9,234 nucleotides of DNA from Gemmataceae bacterium (GTDB taxonomy: Bacteria; Planctomycetota; Planctomycetia; Gemmatales; Gemmataceae): positions 1-9,234 of the forward strand of contig CANLGS010000100.1 of NCBI GenBank assembly GCA_947490035.1, written 5' to 3'. Positions 1-7,034 of this stretch are shown here, piece by piece; position 1 is the first letter of the stretch; each line of letters begins with the position of its first letter. The translations under genes and the position numbers were made by a program. The notes under the pieces were generated by a model. It had not been told where the DNA came from and made no database searches. It saw nothing but the letters and a program-made list of their open reading frames with translations.

Positions 1-347
1 CATCCCCGTTCTGGAATCAGTTCGCCGGGGGAACGGAACTTTTCGCTGGAAAAGCAGCGGAATTCACGAGCCGTGTGAACCAAAAACGGGATCGAACTCG
101 AACCAATAATTCCATCGAAAGCCCAACTTCCGATCAGCCTAGGGTACACCTGTTCTTCTCCACGAGCAATGCGCGCTGGATCGGCACACGGAAGCACGAG
201 CCGTCCCCACCTCGCCCCGGCTTTGCGGGGAGAGGTCGCCGCGCTTCGCGGCGGGTGAGGGGTCTTCGCTCGGCCCACCGCAAAGGATTCAACCGAGCAA
301 CCCTGGCCTTCGTCGCGCAGGCTCGCACTCTTCACCGGATTCGCTGC
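1..347. other. Gene-free leader upstream of the giant TPR gene
   Basis: I see no convincing gene in this stretch. The frame of the downstream gene stays open through it from position 3, and a GTG at 75 could nominally start it. However, the encoded residues are rich in R, S and N, lack the high third-position GC seen after 348, and show no TPR pattern. The region holds a REP-like palindromic element at about 206-262. It also has a 10-base direct repeat, CACGAGCCGT, at 65-74 and 195-204, and a small stem (CGCTG/CAGCG, 44-48 with 55-59). The comparatively AT-rich part, around 78-125, is the likeliest place for the promoter, but I could not recognise clear -35 and -10 boxes. Confidence 0.6.
206..262. 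repeat. REP-like palindromic element, solo copy
   Basis: Two hairpins sit back to back and are followed by a GGTGAGGGG tail. The first is CCCCG (215-219) pairing with CGGGG (226-230) around a 6-base loop. The second is CGCCGCG (237-243) pairing with CGCGGCG (247-253) around CTT. The order of parts is a C-rich arm, a G-rich GAGAGG arm, a short GC hairpin with a CTT loop, and then GGTGAGGGG. This is the same order as in the two copies inside the TPR gene at 1235-1375, so I class all three as one family. It lies in the untranslated leader about 85 bp before the chosen start codon, where it could form a strong mRNA structure. Confidence 0.75.
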
Positions 348-3300
348 ATGGAACTCGCACCCGCCGACCTGACCCGCGTCCGCGAACTTTACACGCAGGG
401 TCACTACCGCCAGGCGTTCGACGCGGCGACCGCGCTCGGGCCGCTGCGCGAGTGGTCCGGCACGGCCGCGCGGCTCATCGGCGGGCGGCTCGCGATTCAA
501 CTCGGCGCGCCGAAGCTCGGTCGCCGGATGCACCTCGTTGCGTTTCGCGCCACGCCCGCGTACCCCGAAGCGATCTACTACCACGCCCGCTACCGCATGG
601 AGCGGTTCGGTCCGCTGTCCACGTGGCGGTTCATGCGGAACCACCCCGACTGGTCCGACGCGCCGCCCGAACTGCACGCCGACTGGCTCGCGCTGAGCGC
701 GTTCATCATCGCCCGGTTGCGCGACTTCGACCGCGCCGAGCGGCTGTTGAACCGCGCCGAGACGATCACCCCGGACCGGCCGTGGCCGTGCATCGAGCGG
801 TCGAGCGTGTACGAGTTCGCCGACCGCCTTGACGACGCGATGGTTTCGGCGCGCCGGTCACTCGAAATTCACCCGTGGTTCCGCCCCGGCGTGCAGTCCG
901 TCGCGCACCTCCTTCTGCGTCAGGGTCATGATCGCGAGGCGCTCGACTTCCTTACGGAAGCGGACCGCAATCTCGAAAGCGGCCTCGTGTCCGCGCAACT
1001 CGCGGCGCTGCAGACCGATCTCGGGCACTACGCGGACGCCCGGCGCACGCTCGACCGGTACGCGGAGTTGTCGCCGCTGATGGAGCCGGAGGTGGCGAAG
1101 TGGCTGGCCGCGCGGCGCGCCGACTCCGCCTACTTCCTCGGCGAACCGGCGGTCGCCGCGCGCTTCGCCCGCGAGGTGAAGGACGAGTTCTACGACCAGT
1201 TCGCGGGGCGGTTGGATGTCGTGGCGAGCGGCTTTTCTTCTCCCTCTCCCCTTGCGGGAGAGGGTGTCGGCGCTTCGCCGACGGGTGAGGGGGAAGGCTT
1301 CACGCGCGTGGAGGTCTCACCCCTCACCCGGCTCGAAGACTCGCCACCCTCTCCCGCAAGGGGAGAGGGGAAGAACGAAGATGTTCGCTCGCCAAGAGGC
1401 ATCCTCAAACTCGACTTCCCGCCGGCGCCCGCGGTGCCCACGGTGTACGAACTGCTGTCGCGGTTCTGGCGACACCCGCTGCCGGGCACGTCCGAAGGCG
1501 CGCCGCCCGGCGACGGGCTGCCGGACGCGGGCGAACGCCGGCGCGCCGAAGCCGCCGGTTGGGTCGCGCGCGAGTTCACCCTCTCGCTCGACGCCGCCGT
1601 CGCGCTCATTGCGCGGAAGGTGCCGTTCGTCGTGACGCTCGTGGAAGCGGGCTTCTCGCAACCGCGGCTGTGCGTCGGCGCCGACGCGATGCGCGGCTCC
1701 ATTTCCGTGATCGACGGCATGGACCGCCGGCCGGTCGATGCGCCCGTGGCTTCGCTCGCGAAGCGGTTCGCCCCGTTCGGCCCGCGCTGCCTCGTCATCG
1801 TGCCGCCGTCGCAAGCGGGCCAACTTGATGGGCTACCGGTGCTCGCTGACGCCGACGCGCGCGAAGCGCTCTACGCGGTGCAGAAGCCGCTGATCGCGCA
1901 CGACCGCGACGCGGCCGAAGCCGCCCTCCGCGTGATGCGCGACCGGTTCGCCGACAGCAGGTTCACCCGTTATGGCGAACTCGTGTTGGCGCGATACGAC
2001 GCGCACCCGCTGCGGCTGCTCGCGCTGTACGACGCGCTGCTCGCGAGCTTCCCGCATGAATCGACGTGGGTGTTGTCGAAGGCGAACGTGCTGCGCGAAC
2101 TGAACCGGATGCCGGAGCGCGCGGCGCTGCTGGAAGCCGAGAGTTCGCGCCTCGACGCGGAACCGATGGTCGTGCAGACGTTCGCGCAGTCGATTCTGCC
2201 ACACCCGCACCGGCAGGCTGACGCGGCGCGCCTCCTGCGGCGTTCCGTGCAGGACCGGCCGACGGCCGCGGCGGGCTACTACCTGCTCGCGACGCAGTGG
2301 TGGCAGGAGCGCAACTTCGACGAGGCCGCGGAACTGTACCGGTTCGCGTGTACGCTCGAAGAGCGCGAGGACCAGTTCGCGGACGCCTACTTCCGCGCGG
2401 CCCGCGCCACAGAACAGGTGCCCGAAGCGCTGCGCCTCTTCCAGCAGCGTGCCGGCCGCGCCGCGGTGCCGGTGCCCGCCGCGACGCGCGCGCTGTTCCA
2501 CGCGCTCATGGACCGCGACGAACCCGAACAGGCGATGACCGCCGTCGATCAGGCGATCAACAAGCTGGCGAGCGGGGGGCGTAAGCCCCCTGATGTTGCC
2601 AAAGATCAGGGGGCTTACGCCCCCCGCTCGCCGGAAGAATCGGCGCTCGGCGAACTCTACCTGTTCCGCGCGGAGTGCTACGCGTCCGCGGACCGGTTCG
2701 CGCAGGCCGACACCGACCTCGCCACCGCGAAGGCGCTGGTTCCGCCGGTCGCGTGGGACAAGGCCGCGGCCCGCGTCGCGCGCACCAAGCCGGACATCGC
2801 CACCGCCGGCGCGCACTACCTCGAAGCGATCAAGTTTGAACCGCTCTCGATGGAGGCGCACCGCACGCTCACGGCACTGCTCGCCGACACCGACGGCCGC
2901 AGCGCGGCGCGCACCCACCTCGCGCAGTCGTGCCAGCGGTTCCCGCACCACTACCCGCTGCTCAAGCTCCGCGCCGAGTTCCTCTCCGGAGACACCGACG
3001 CGGGCGCCGACCTCGCGCTGCAAGCCGTACTCAACGAGTGCCCGGACGACGCGTGGGCGCTCCGCCAGCGCGCGCTCGTGCTGGCCGACCGCAAGCAGAC
3101 CGCCGAGGCGCTCGCCGACGTGACGCGCGCGGGCGAACTCGAACCCGACCACGTGTGGTACTTCTCGGTCCTCGCGCAGGTTCACAAGCGCGCCGACCGC
3201 ACGGCCGAGGCGCTGACCGCGATCCGCGCCGGGCTGCGCCACACCATCGACCAGGAACCGCTGATCGCGGAGTTCGTGCAGCTCAGTCGCGGGCGGCGCG

Positions 3301-6300
3301 AGAAGCGCGAGGCGCTGGAGTTCGTGGAAGCCGAACTGCGCGGCCAGCCGCACACCGGCGAGGGGCTGATGGCGTTCGTCGGCATCTCGCACCACGTGTT
3401 CCATAACGGCGGCGACCCGGACGACCACGCGCGACTCCTCGAAACGCTGGCGCACATTCTCGACGACCGCCCGGACCTGTGGCACGCGTGGTCCGCCGTC
3501 GTTCAGCAGATGGCCGTGCTGGGGCGAATGGAAGAGGCGCACTCGCTCGCGCGCGAAGCGGCCGACCGGTTCCCGCTGCTCGGCAAGTTGTGGATCGACC
3601 TGGCGCAGATTTGCCACGCGACGGGCAACGCCGAGGGCCGGCTCGACGCGCTGCGGCAGGCGGTCGCGGTGTCGCCGGGGTGGTCACTGGCCGCGCGCGA
3701 GTTGGCCGACGCGCTCGACGACGCCGAACTGCGCGACGAGGCCATCGTCGTACTCGAACGCGCGACGGTGCGCAACCCGCTCGACGCGCTCGCGCACGGC
3801 TTCCTGGCCGAACGGCTCTGGGACGAGGGCCGTTCGCGCGAGGCGCTGGAGCGCGCGAAGACCGCGGTGCGCCTCGAACCGGGGTACGACTGGGCGTGGC
3901 ACGCGGTTCAGATGTGGGCCGAGCGGTTGGACGAACCCGATGTGCCGGCCGAACTGACGCGCGAGCTGTCGCGCGACCGCGCCGGCGACCCGCGCGTGTG
4001 GCTGCGGCTCGCGCGCATCCTGCCGCACCCGCGGCACAACGACGAGGTGCTGGCCGCGCTCGACCGCGCCGTCGCGCTCGAGCCGAAGAACGTGGAGGCG
4101 CACGACCTGCGGGCCGAGCGGCTCGCGGAGATGGGCCGGTTCGACGCGGCCCTGGAAGCGGCCAAGCCGGCGCAGTTCGCCGGCGAGTTGCCGATGATCC
4201 TGCAAGGGCGCGAGGCGTGGATCCACGCCCGCCGCGGCGACTACCCGGCCGCGATCAACAGCATGAAGGGGCTGGTGTCCGTCGATCCGGCTTACGTGTG
4301 GGGCTGGCACCAACTGGCCGACTGGTACAACGAGACCGGCAGCCCGGAGTTCTACCGCGAGGCCGCCGGCGAACTGGTCCGGCTTCAACCGCACCACCCG
4401 ACCGGGTGGACCATGCGCGGCGAAGCGAAGCTCCAGACCGGCGACCGCGACGGCGGCAAGAGCGACTTGCGCGAGGCGCTGAAGATCAGCGCGACGTACT
4501 CGCCCGCCGCCGCGATCCTGTTCGACGCGTGCCTCGCCGACGAGGAGTTCCGCGAGGCGCGCGTCGCACTGGCGGTTCTCCAGGAACACGCGGGCGGGCC
4601 GGAGGTCGCGGTCAAGCAGATTCAGTTGGCGTGCAAGACCGACGACCCCGAGACGGCGGCGCGCGCGTTCGCCGAGGTGTGCGAGGGGCCGGGCACGTCG
4701 GCGTTCCCCATTCAGGCGGCGCTGAACGAACTCCGCCGGGCCGAGTGGGACGACCGCGCGCAGCGCGTGCTGCGCGAGTCGTGGCAGAGCGGCGGGCCGT
4801 TCCACCCGTGGGCGCCGATCTTCTGGATCGACTCGCCCGAAGGCCAGGACGCCGACCCCGGCGACCGGCTGCGCGCGGCCGAGGCGGTCATCAAGGCGTA
4901 CCCGAAGTTCATGCCGGGGCACGACTGCAAGGCCGAGCAACTCGCGCTCGCCGGCCGCTACGACGAAGCGCTGACCGCGTGCAAGCCGGCCGAGATGGGC
5001 GAACTGCTGCCGAACGAACTGCGCGCCCGCGCCGCGTGGGTCGAGGCGCGCCGCGGCGACCGCGCGCGCGCCATTTCCATCATGCGGCAACTGGTGTCCG
5101 AACAGCCGCACTTCGTCCTCGGGTGGCGGCAACTCGCCGCGTGGTACGACGCCACCGGCCGCCCGCGCGACTGCCTCGACGCGAGCGAGCACTTTGTGAA
5201 GCTCGAACCGACCAACCCGCTCGCGTACATCTACCGCGGCGAGGCGCGGCGGAGCGTCGCCGACCGGCGCGGCGCGCTGGCCGACTTCCAGAAGTCGTTC
5301 GACCTCGACCCGACCTTTGAAGCGGCCGGGCTGAACCTCATCACGGAGCAACTCGCGGCCGGCGACATGGCGAGCGCGGCGCGCACGCTCGCGGCACTTC
5401 AGGAACACGCGGACGGGCCGCTGGTGCGTCTGCGCGGCGTCCAGATCGCGTGCCGGCAGGGTTCACTCGAACTGGCGGTGTCGAGCTTCCGCGAACTCGC
5501 GTCCGACCCCGAGGCGACGCGCGGCACGCTCCGCGAGGCGGTGCAGGCGTTCGACGCCGAAGGCTGGGGCGCGAAGCTGACCGACGAGTTGAAGGAACTG
5601 GCGTTCTCGCCCGACGCGAACGCGGACGTGGGCGGGCTGTGGGCCGACCGCGCGGTCGCGGCTGGCACGCCGGACGCGGTGTCCGAGCGGCTGCCGGACT
5701 TGCTCTCGCAGAACCCCGCGGCCGGGCGCGAGGTGGTGCTGGCATACCTGGGCGCGCTGGCCGAGGCCGGCAAGCCGGTGCAAGCCGCCGTGCAGAAGTA
5801 CAACGACATCCTTCGCGCCGACGACGTGGCGTGGGCGCGGACCGGCGCGGCGCTGGTCGCGGCCGGGCATCATGGCATGGCGTCCGCGTGGCTGGCCGAC
5901 TGGCGCGACCGCCCCGATGTGGAAGCGTGGATGCTGCGCCCACTCGCCACAACGTATCGCTTGATGGATCAGGACGAGCGCGCGGCCGACGTGTGCCGCG
6001 CCGCGGTGAAGCTGGGCGGCCCGGAGGACGTGCTCGCGGACTTCCGCGCGTGGCTCGCGCTCGATCTCGCACTCAGCGGCCAACCGGAAGAGGCCGTCGC
6101 GCACCTCGCGAAGATCGACGCCATCATGACATCCGACGCGACGCGACTGATCCTGGCGATGGCACAGTCTGTGGTGATGGTGAAGCAGGCGGGTCCGGAC
6201 GGCAAGTCAGGTGCGTTCAAGGAAGCAAAGGAAGCACTGCGAGTAGCCGCCGCCGCGTGCGCACCGAAAGACGTGCCGGCGGGCGCGGCGCGGGCGTACC

Positions 6301-6392
6301 GCCGCGTGGTGTCGTGCGTCGCGGGCGAAGCCGGCGCGCTGACCGCGAAGCTGTGGGCCGTCTGGCAGCGCATCGCCCCGTGGGTGAAGTGA
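348..6392 (+). CDS. Giant tetratricopeptide-repeat protein with a degenerate C39-like domain
   Basis: This encodes a protein of about 2014 residues, built almost wholly of helical TPR-type repeats. Recurrent signatures are A-E-L-x-P-x-x and L-A-D/E-x-G-R-x-D-A-L. I start it at ATG 348 (MELAPADLTRVRELY) because coding bias and TPR sequence begin there; there is no obvious Shine-Dalgarno. Residues 1-295 are TPRs. Residues 355-490 resemble the C39-peptidase-like domain that occurs in related TPR proteins (LLSRFW, GWVAREF, KVPFVVTL, the GxD turn, GPRCLVIVP), but the expected Cys and His appear as A362 and Q438. Residues from 490 to about 1960 are further TPRs, including a tandem pair of modules of about 270 residues at 1249 and 1522. 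No signal peptide or membrane segment is seen, so it is probably a cytoplasmic protein-interaction scaffold; its partners are unknown. Two palindromic DNA elements are read through in frame (residues 297-343 and 741-762). It converges with the Uma2 gene and ends 57 bp from it. Confidence 0.88.
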   Translation: MELAPADLTRVRELYTQGHYRQAFDAATALGPLREWSGTAARLIGGRLAIQLGAPKLGRRMHLVAFRATPAYPEAIYYHARYRMERFGPLSTWRFMRNHPDWSDAPPELHADWLALSAFIIARLRDFDRAERLLNRAETITPDRPWPCIERSSVYEFADRLDDAMVSARRSLEIHPWFRPGVQSVAHLLLRQGHDREALDFLTEADRNLESGLVSAQLAALQTDLGHYADARRTLDRYAELSPLMEPEVAKWLAARRADSAYFLGEPAVAARFAREVKDEFYDQFAGRLDVVASGFSSPSPLAGEGVGASPTGEGEGFTRVEVSPLTRLEDSPPSPARGEGKNEDVRSPRGILKLDFPPAPAVPTVYELLSRFWRHPLPGTSEGAPPGDGLPDAGERRRAEAAGWVAREFTLSLDAAVALIARKVPFVVTLVEAGFSQPRLCVGADAMRGSISVIDGMDRRPVDAPVASLAKRFAPFGPRCLVIVPPSQAGQLDGLPVLADADAREALYAVQKPLIAHDRDAAEAALRVMRDRFADSRFTRYGELVLARYDAHPLRLLALYDALLASFPHESTWVLSKANVLRELNRMPERAALLEAESSRLDAEPMVVQTFAQSILPHPHRQADAARLLRRSVQDRPTAAAGYYLLATQWWQERNFDEAAELYRFACTLEEREDQFADAYFRAARATEQVPEALRLFQQRAGRAAVPVPAATRALFHALMDRDEPEQAMTAVDQAINKLASGGRKPPDVAKDQGAYAPRSPEESALGELYLFRAECYASADRFAQADTDLATAKALVPPVAWDKAAARVARTKPDIATAGAHYLEAIKFEPLSMEAHRTLTALLADTDGRSAARTHLAQSCQRFPHHYPLLKLRAEFLSGDTDAGADLALQAVLNECPDDAWALRQRALVLADRKQTAEALADVTRAGELEPDHVWYFSVLAQVHKRADRTAEALTAIRAGLRHTIDQEPLIAEFVQLSRGRREKREALEFVEAELRGQPHTGEGLMAFVGISHHVFHNGGDPDDHARLLETLAHILDDRPDLWHAWSAVVQQMAVLGRMEEAHSLAREAADRFPLLGKLWIDLAQICHATGNAEGRLDALRQAVAVSPGWSLAARELADALDDAELRDEAIVVLERATVRNPLDALAHGFLAERLWDEGRSREALERAKTAVRLEPGYDWAWHAVQMWAERLDEPDVPAELTRELSRDRAGDPRVWLRLARILPHPRHNDEVLAALDRAVALEPKNVEAHDLRAERLAEMGRFDAALEAAKPAQFAGELPMILQGREAWIHARRGDYPAAINSMKGLVSVDPAYVWGWHQLADWYNETGSPEFYREAAGELVRLQPHHPTGWTMRGEAKLQTGDRDGGKSDLREALKISATYSPAAAILFDACLADEEFREARVALAVLQEHAGGPEVAVKQIQLACKTDDPETAARAFAEVCEGPGTSAFPIQAALNELRRAEWDDRAQRVLRESWQSGGPFHPWAPIFWIDSPEGQDADPGDRLRAAEAVIKAYPKFMPGHDCKAEQLALAGRYDEALTACKPAEMGELLPNELRARAAWVEARRGDRARAISIMRQLVSEQPHFVLGWRQLAAWYDATGRPRDCLDASEHFVKLEPTNPLAYIYRGEARRSVADRRGALADFQKSFDLDPTFEAAGLNLITEQLAAGDMASAARTLAALQEHADGPLVRLRGVQIACRQGSLELAVSSFRELASDPEATRGTLREAVQAFDAEGWGAKLTDELKELAFSPDANADVGGLWADRAVAAGTPDAVSERLPDLLSQNPAAGREVVLAYLGALAEAGKPVQAAVQKYNDILRADDVAWARTGAALVAAGHHGMASAWLADWRDRPDVEAWMLRPLATTYRLMDQDERAADVCRAAVKLGGPEDVLADFRAWLALDLALSGQPEEAVAHLAKIDAIMTSDATRLILAMAQSVVMVKQAGPDGKSGAFKEAKEALRVAAAACAPKDVPAGAARAYRRVVSCVAGEAGALTAKLWAVWQRIAPWVK
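1235..1375. repeat. Pair of inverted REP-like elements inserted in frame in the TPR gene
   Basis: Two copies of the element at 206-262 face each other. The outer arms, 1242-1266 and 1345-1369, are perfect 25-base inverted repeats (CCCTCTCCCCTTGCGGGAGA and on). They extend with one gap to TTCTTC at 1235-1240 and GAAGAA at 1370-1375. The left copy carries the inner hairpin TCGGCG-CTT-CGCCGA (1267-1281) and a GGGTGAGGGG tail; the right copy has a diverged inner hairpin. The span is 141 bases, an exact multiple of three, with no stop in the gene's frame. It adds about 47 low-complexity residues (SPSPLAGEG, SPPSPARGEG) between the N-terminal TPRs and the C39-like domain. REP-type elements in coding sequence are uncommon; Rickettsia palindromic elements are the best-known parallel. 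Confidence 0.85.
1410..1817 (+). other. Region encoding a degenerate C39-peptidase-like domain of the TPR protein
   Basis: This encodes residues 355 to about 490. From memory, TPR proteins of this type carry a papain-like C39 fold with the pattern T-C-x-P-A-T-L-x-x-L-S-R-F-W, then E-R-x-W-A-x-x-x-G-W-x-x-R-E-F, then R-G-V-P-F-x-x-T, then H-L-Q-x-V-I-G-Y-D, then R-D-P and G-P-R-G-M-x-x-V-P. The sequence here matches most of this: VPTVYELLSRFW, ERRRAEAAGWVAREF, RKVPFVVTL, QPRLCVGAD, VIDG and GPRCLVIVP. In that alignment the nucleophile Cys falls on A362 and the His on Q438, while the Asp is kept as D456. If the alignment is right the domain is catalytically dead and probably serves in binding. 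The family assignment is by recalled pattern only. Confidence 0.55.
2567..2632. repeat. Perfect 28-bp inverted repeat inserted in frame in the TPR gene
   Basis: The left arm, 2567-2594 (GGCGAGCGGGGGGCGTAAGC and on to CCCCCTGAT), and the right arm, 2605-2632, are exact reverse complements around the 10-base spacer GTTGCCAAAG. The 66 bases are exactly 22 codons and are read as residues 741-762, between a TPR helix ending INKL and the next starting EESALGELYLF. The peptide is Gly/Pro/charge-rich, unlike its surroundings, so it likely forms a loop between repeats. The sequence differs from the elements at 206-262 and 1235-1375, so it is a second palindrome family. A 28-bp GC-rich stem with no mismatches implies recent insertion or active conservation. 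The mRNA would form a very stable hairpin here. Confidence 0.92.
4092..5670 (+). repeat. Tandem duplication of a module of about 273 residues within the TPR gene
   Basis: Two successive modules align over most of their length with an offset of 819 bases (273 codons). The first starts near 4092 (VEAHDLRAERLAEMGRFDAA) and the second near 4911 (MPGHDCKAEQLALAGRYDEA). Paired landmarks include AWIHARRGD with AWVEARRGD, WGWHQLADWYNETG with LGWRQLAAWYDATG, TGWTMRGEAK with LAYIYRGEAR, and VLQEHAGGPEV with ALQEHADGPLV. The copies diverge freely at other positions, so this is an old internal duplication rather than a recent one. Each module holds several TPR-like hairpins, so the duplication lengthened the solenoid by one large unit. 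The right boundary of each copy is approximate. Confidence 0.8.
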
Positions 6393-6449
6393 GGTCGCCG
6401 TGGCATCTTGCAGCCGCCGAACTGCGGGTGGCAGGCCGTTTTCGTTCCA

Positions 6450-7007
6450 TCACGGCAGCAGATCGTTCACCAGAATGGACGCATTCGGCGCAGCGAGCGG
6501 CGAAACGCGATCCGTCGGCAGGAAGGTGAGGCGTGTGCGGTACGCAGTCGCGGCGAGGTCCGGGGGAAACGGCAGCGGTTGCGGATCGCGAAAGACAATC
6601 AGTTGACGGTGTTCGAGATCGAGCACCCAGTATTCGGGCACGTTCGCGGTCGCGTACAGTTCGGCCTTCGTGGTGGTGTCGTAGAAGAGTGTCGCGTCCG
6701 ATACTTCCACCAGTAGGGCGGCAACGGTCGGGTGATCGGTGTAATCGCGCGGCTCACCGGGAATGACGGCCACGTCCGGTTCCGGCTCGGAGGCGAGCGC
6801 CGCGCGAGGAACCGGAAACGGCTGGTGAATGTCAACGAAGAAACTGCCGGCGAACGCGAGTCGAAAGGCATCGGAAACCAAGCTGACGCACAATGAATGC
6901 GGCCAGGAGATTGGACCCGCTTCGACGACTTCCCCGTGGATGAGTTCCACGCGTTTACCGTCGAAGTGGCCGAGACGACCGAGTTCGTAGTATTGATCGC
7001 GCGTCAC
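6450..7007 (-). CDS. Uma2-family (DUF820) PD-(D/E)XK nuclease-like protein
   Basis: This encodes 185 residues, the usual length for the Uma2 family, whose members have a restriction-endonuclease-like fold and mostly unknown biological targets. The family pattern is clear: KRVELIHGEVVE near residues 18-29, WPHSLCV with H37, EPDVAVIPG with D78, LLVEVSDATLFYDTTTKAELYA with E101 and K114, and NVPEYWVLDLEHRQL near 122-134. D78, E101 and K114 are the likely metal and catalytic residues. The lysine sits downstream of the usual ExK position, which is common in this family. The start is GTG at 7007, fixed by AAGGAGA at 7014-7020 with good spacing. It lies 27 bp behind the 213-codon gene and is probably co-transcribed with it. 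It converges on the TPR gene. It appears intact. Confidence 0.9.
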   Translation of the reverse strand: MTRDQYYELGRLGHFDGKRVELIHGEVVEAGPISWPHSLCVSLVSDAFRLAFAGSFFVDIHQPFPVPRAALASEPEPDVAVIPGEPRDYTDHPTVAALLVEVSDATLFYDTTTKAELYATANVPEYWVLDLEHRQLIVFRDPQPLPFPPDLAATAYRTRLTFLPTDRVSPLAAPNASILVNDLLP

Positions 7008-7013
7008 GCGGAA

Positions 7014-7020
7014 TCTCCTT
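7014..7020 (-). promoter_or_regulatory. Shine-Dalgarno of the Uma2 gene
   Basis: On the minus strand AAGGAGA lies 7 bases (counted from the end of GGAG) before the GTG at 7007. It decides the start, since GTG rather than ATG opens the frame. Confidence 0.8.
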
Positions 7021-7034
7021 CCACAAGCGGAACG

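Noticed and set aside
6..36. CCGTTC/GAACGG inverted repeat followed by a few T residues, a possible terminator of an upstream gene
   Set aside because: The stem is only 6 bp with a 19-base loop, there is no proper T run, and no upstream gene is visible to justify it.
1235..1375. Possible CRISPR-like or frameshift-damaged region inside the TPR gene
   Set aside because: There is only one inverted pair, with no regular direct repeats and spacers. The frame continues intact on both sides, so it is an in-frame insertion, not a break.
1833..3617. Long open frame of 594 codons on the minus strand
   Set aside because: It lies wholly opposite the TPR gene. Its product is Arg/Val/Gly-rich with no family pattern, the usual antisense shadow of GC-rich coding DNA.
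3479..5320. Long open frame of 613 codons on the plus strand in another frame
   Set aside because: The product is almost entirely R, A, G and P, a frame-shifted shadow of the TPR gene.
3684..5408. Long open frame of 574 codons on the minus strand
   Set aside because: It is antisense to the TPR gene, with low-complexity Arg/Val/Leu composition and no recognisable motif.
6393..6449. Possible bidirectional terminator between the converging TPR and Uma2 genes
   Set aside because: Only a weak CCGC/GCGG stem with no T run; I could not support a terminator.
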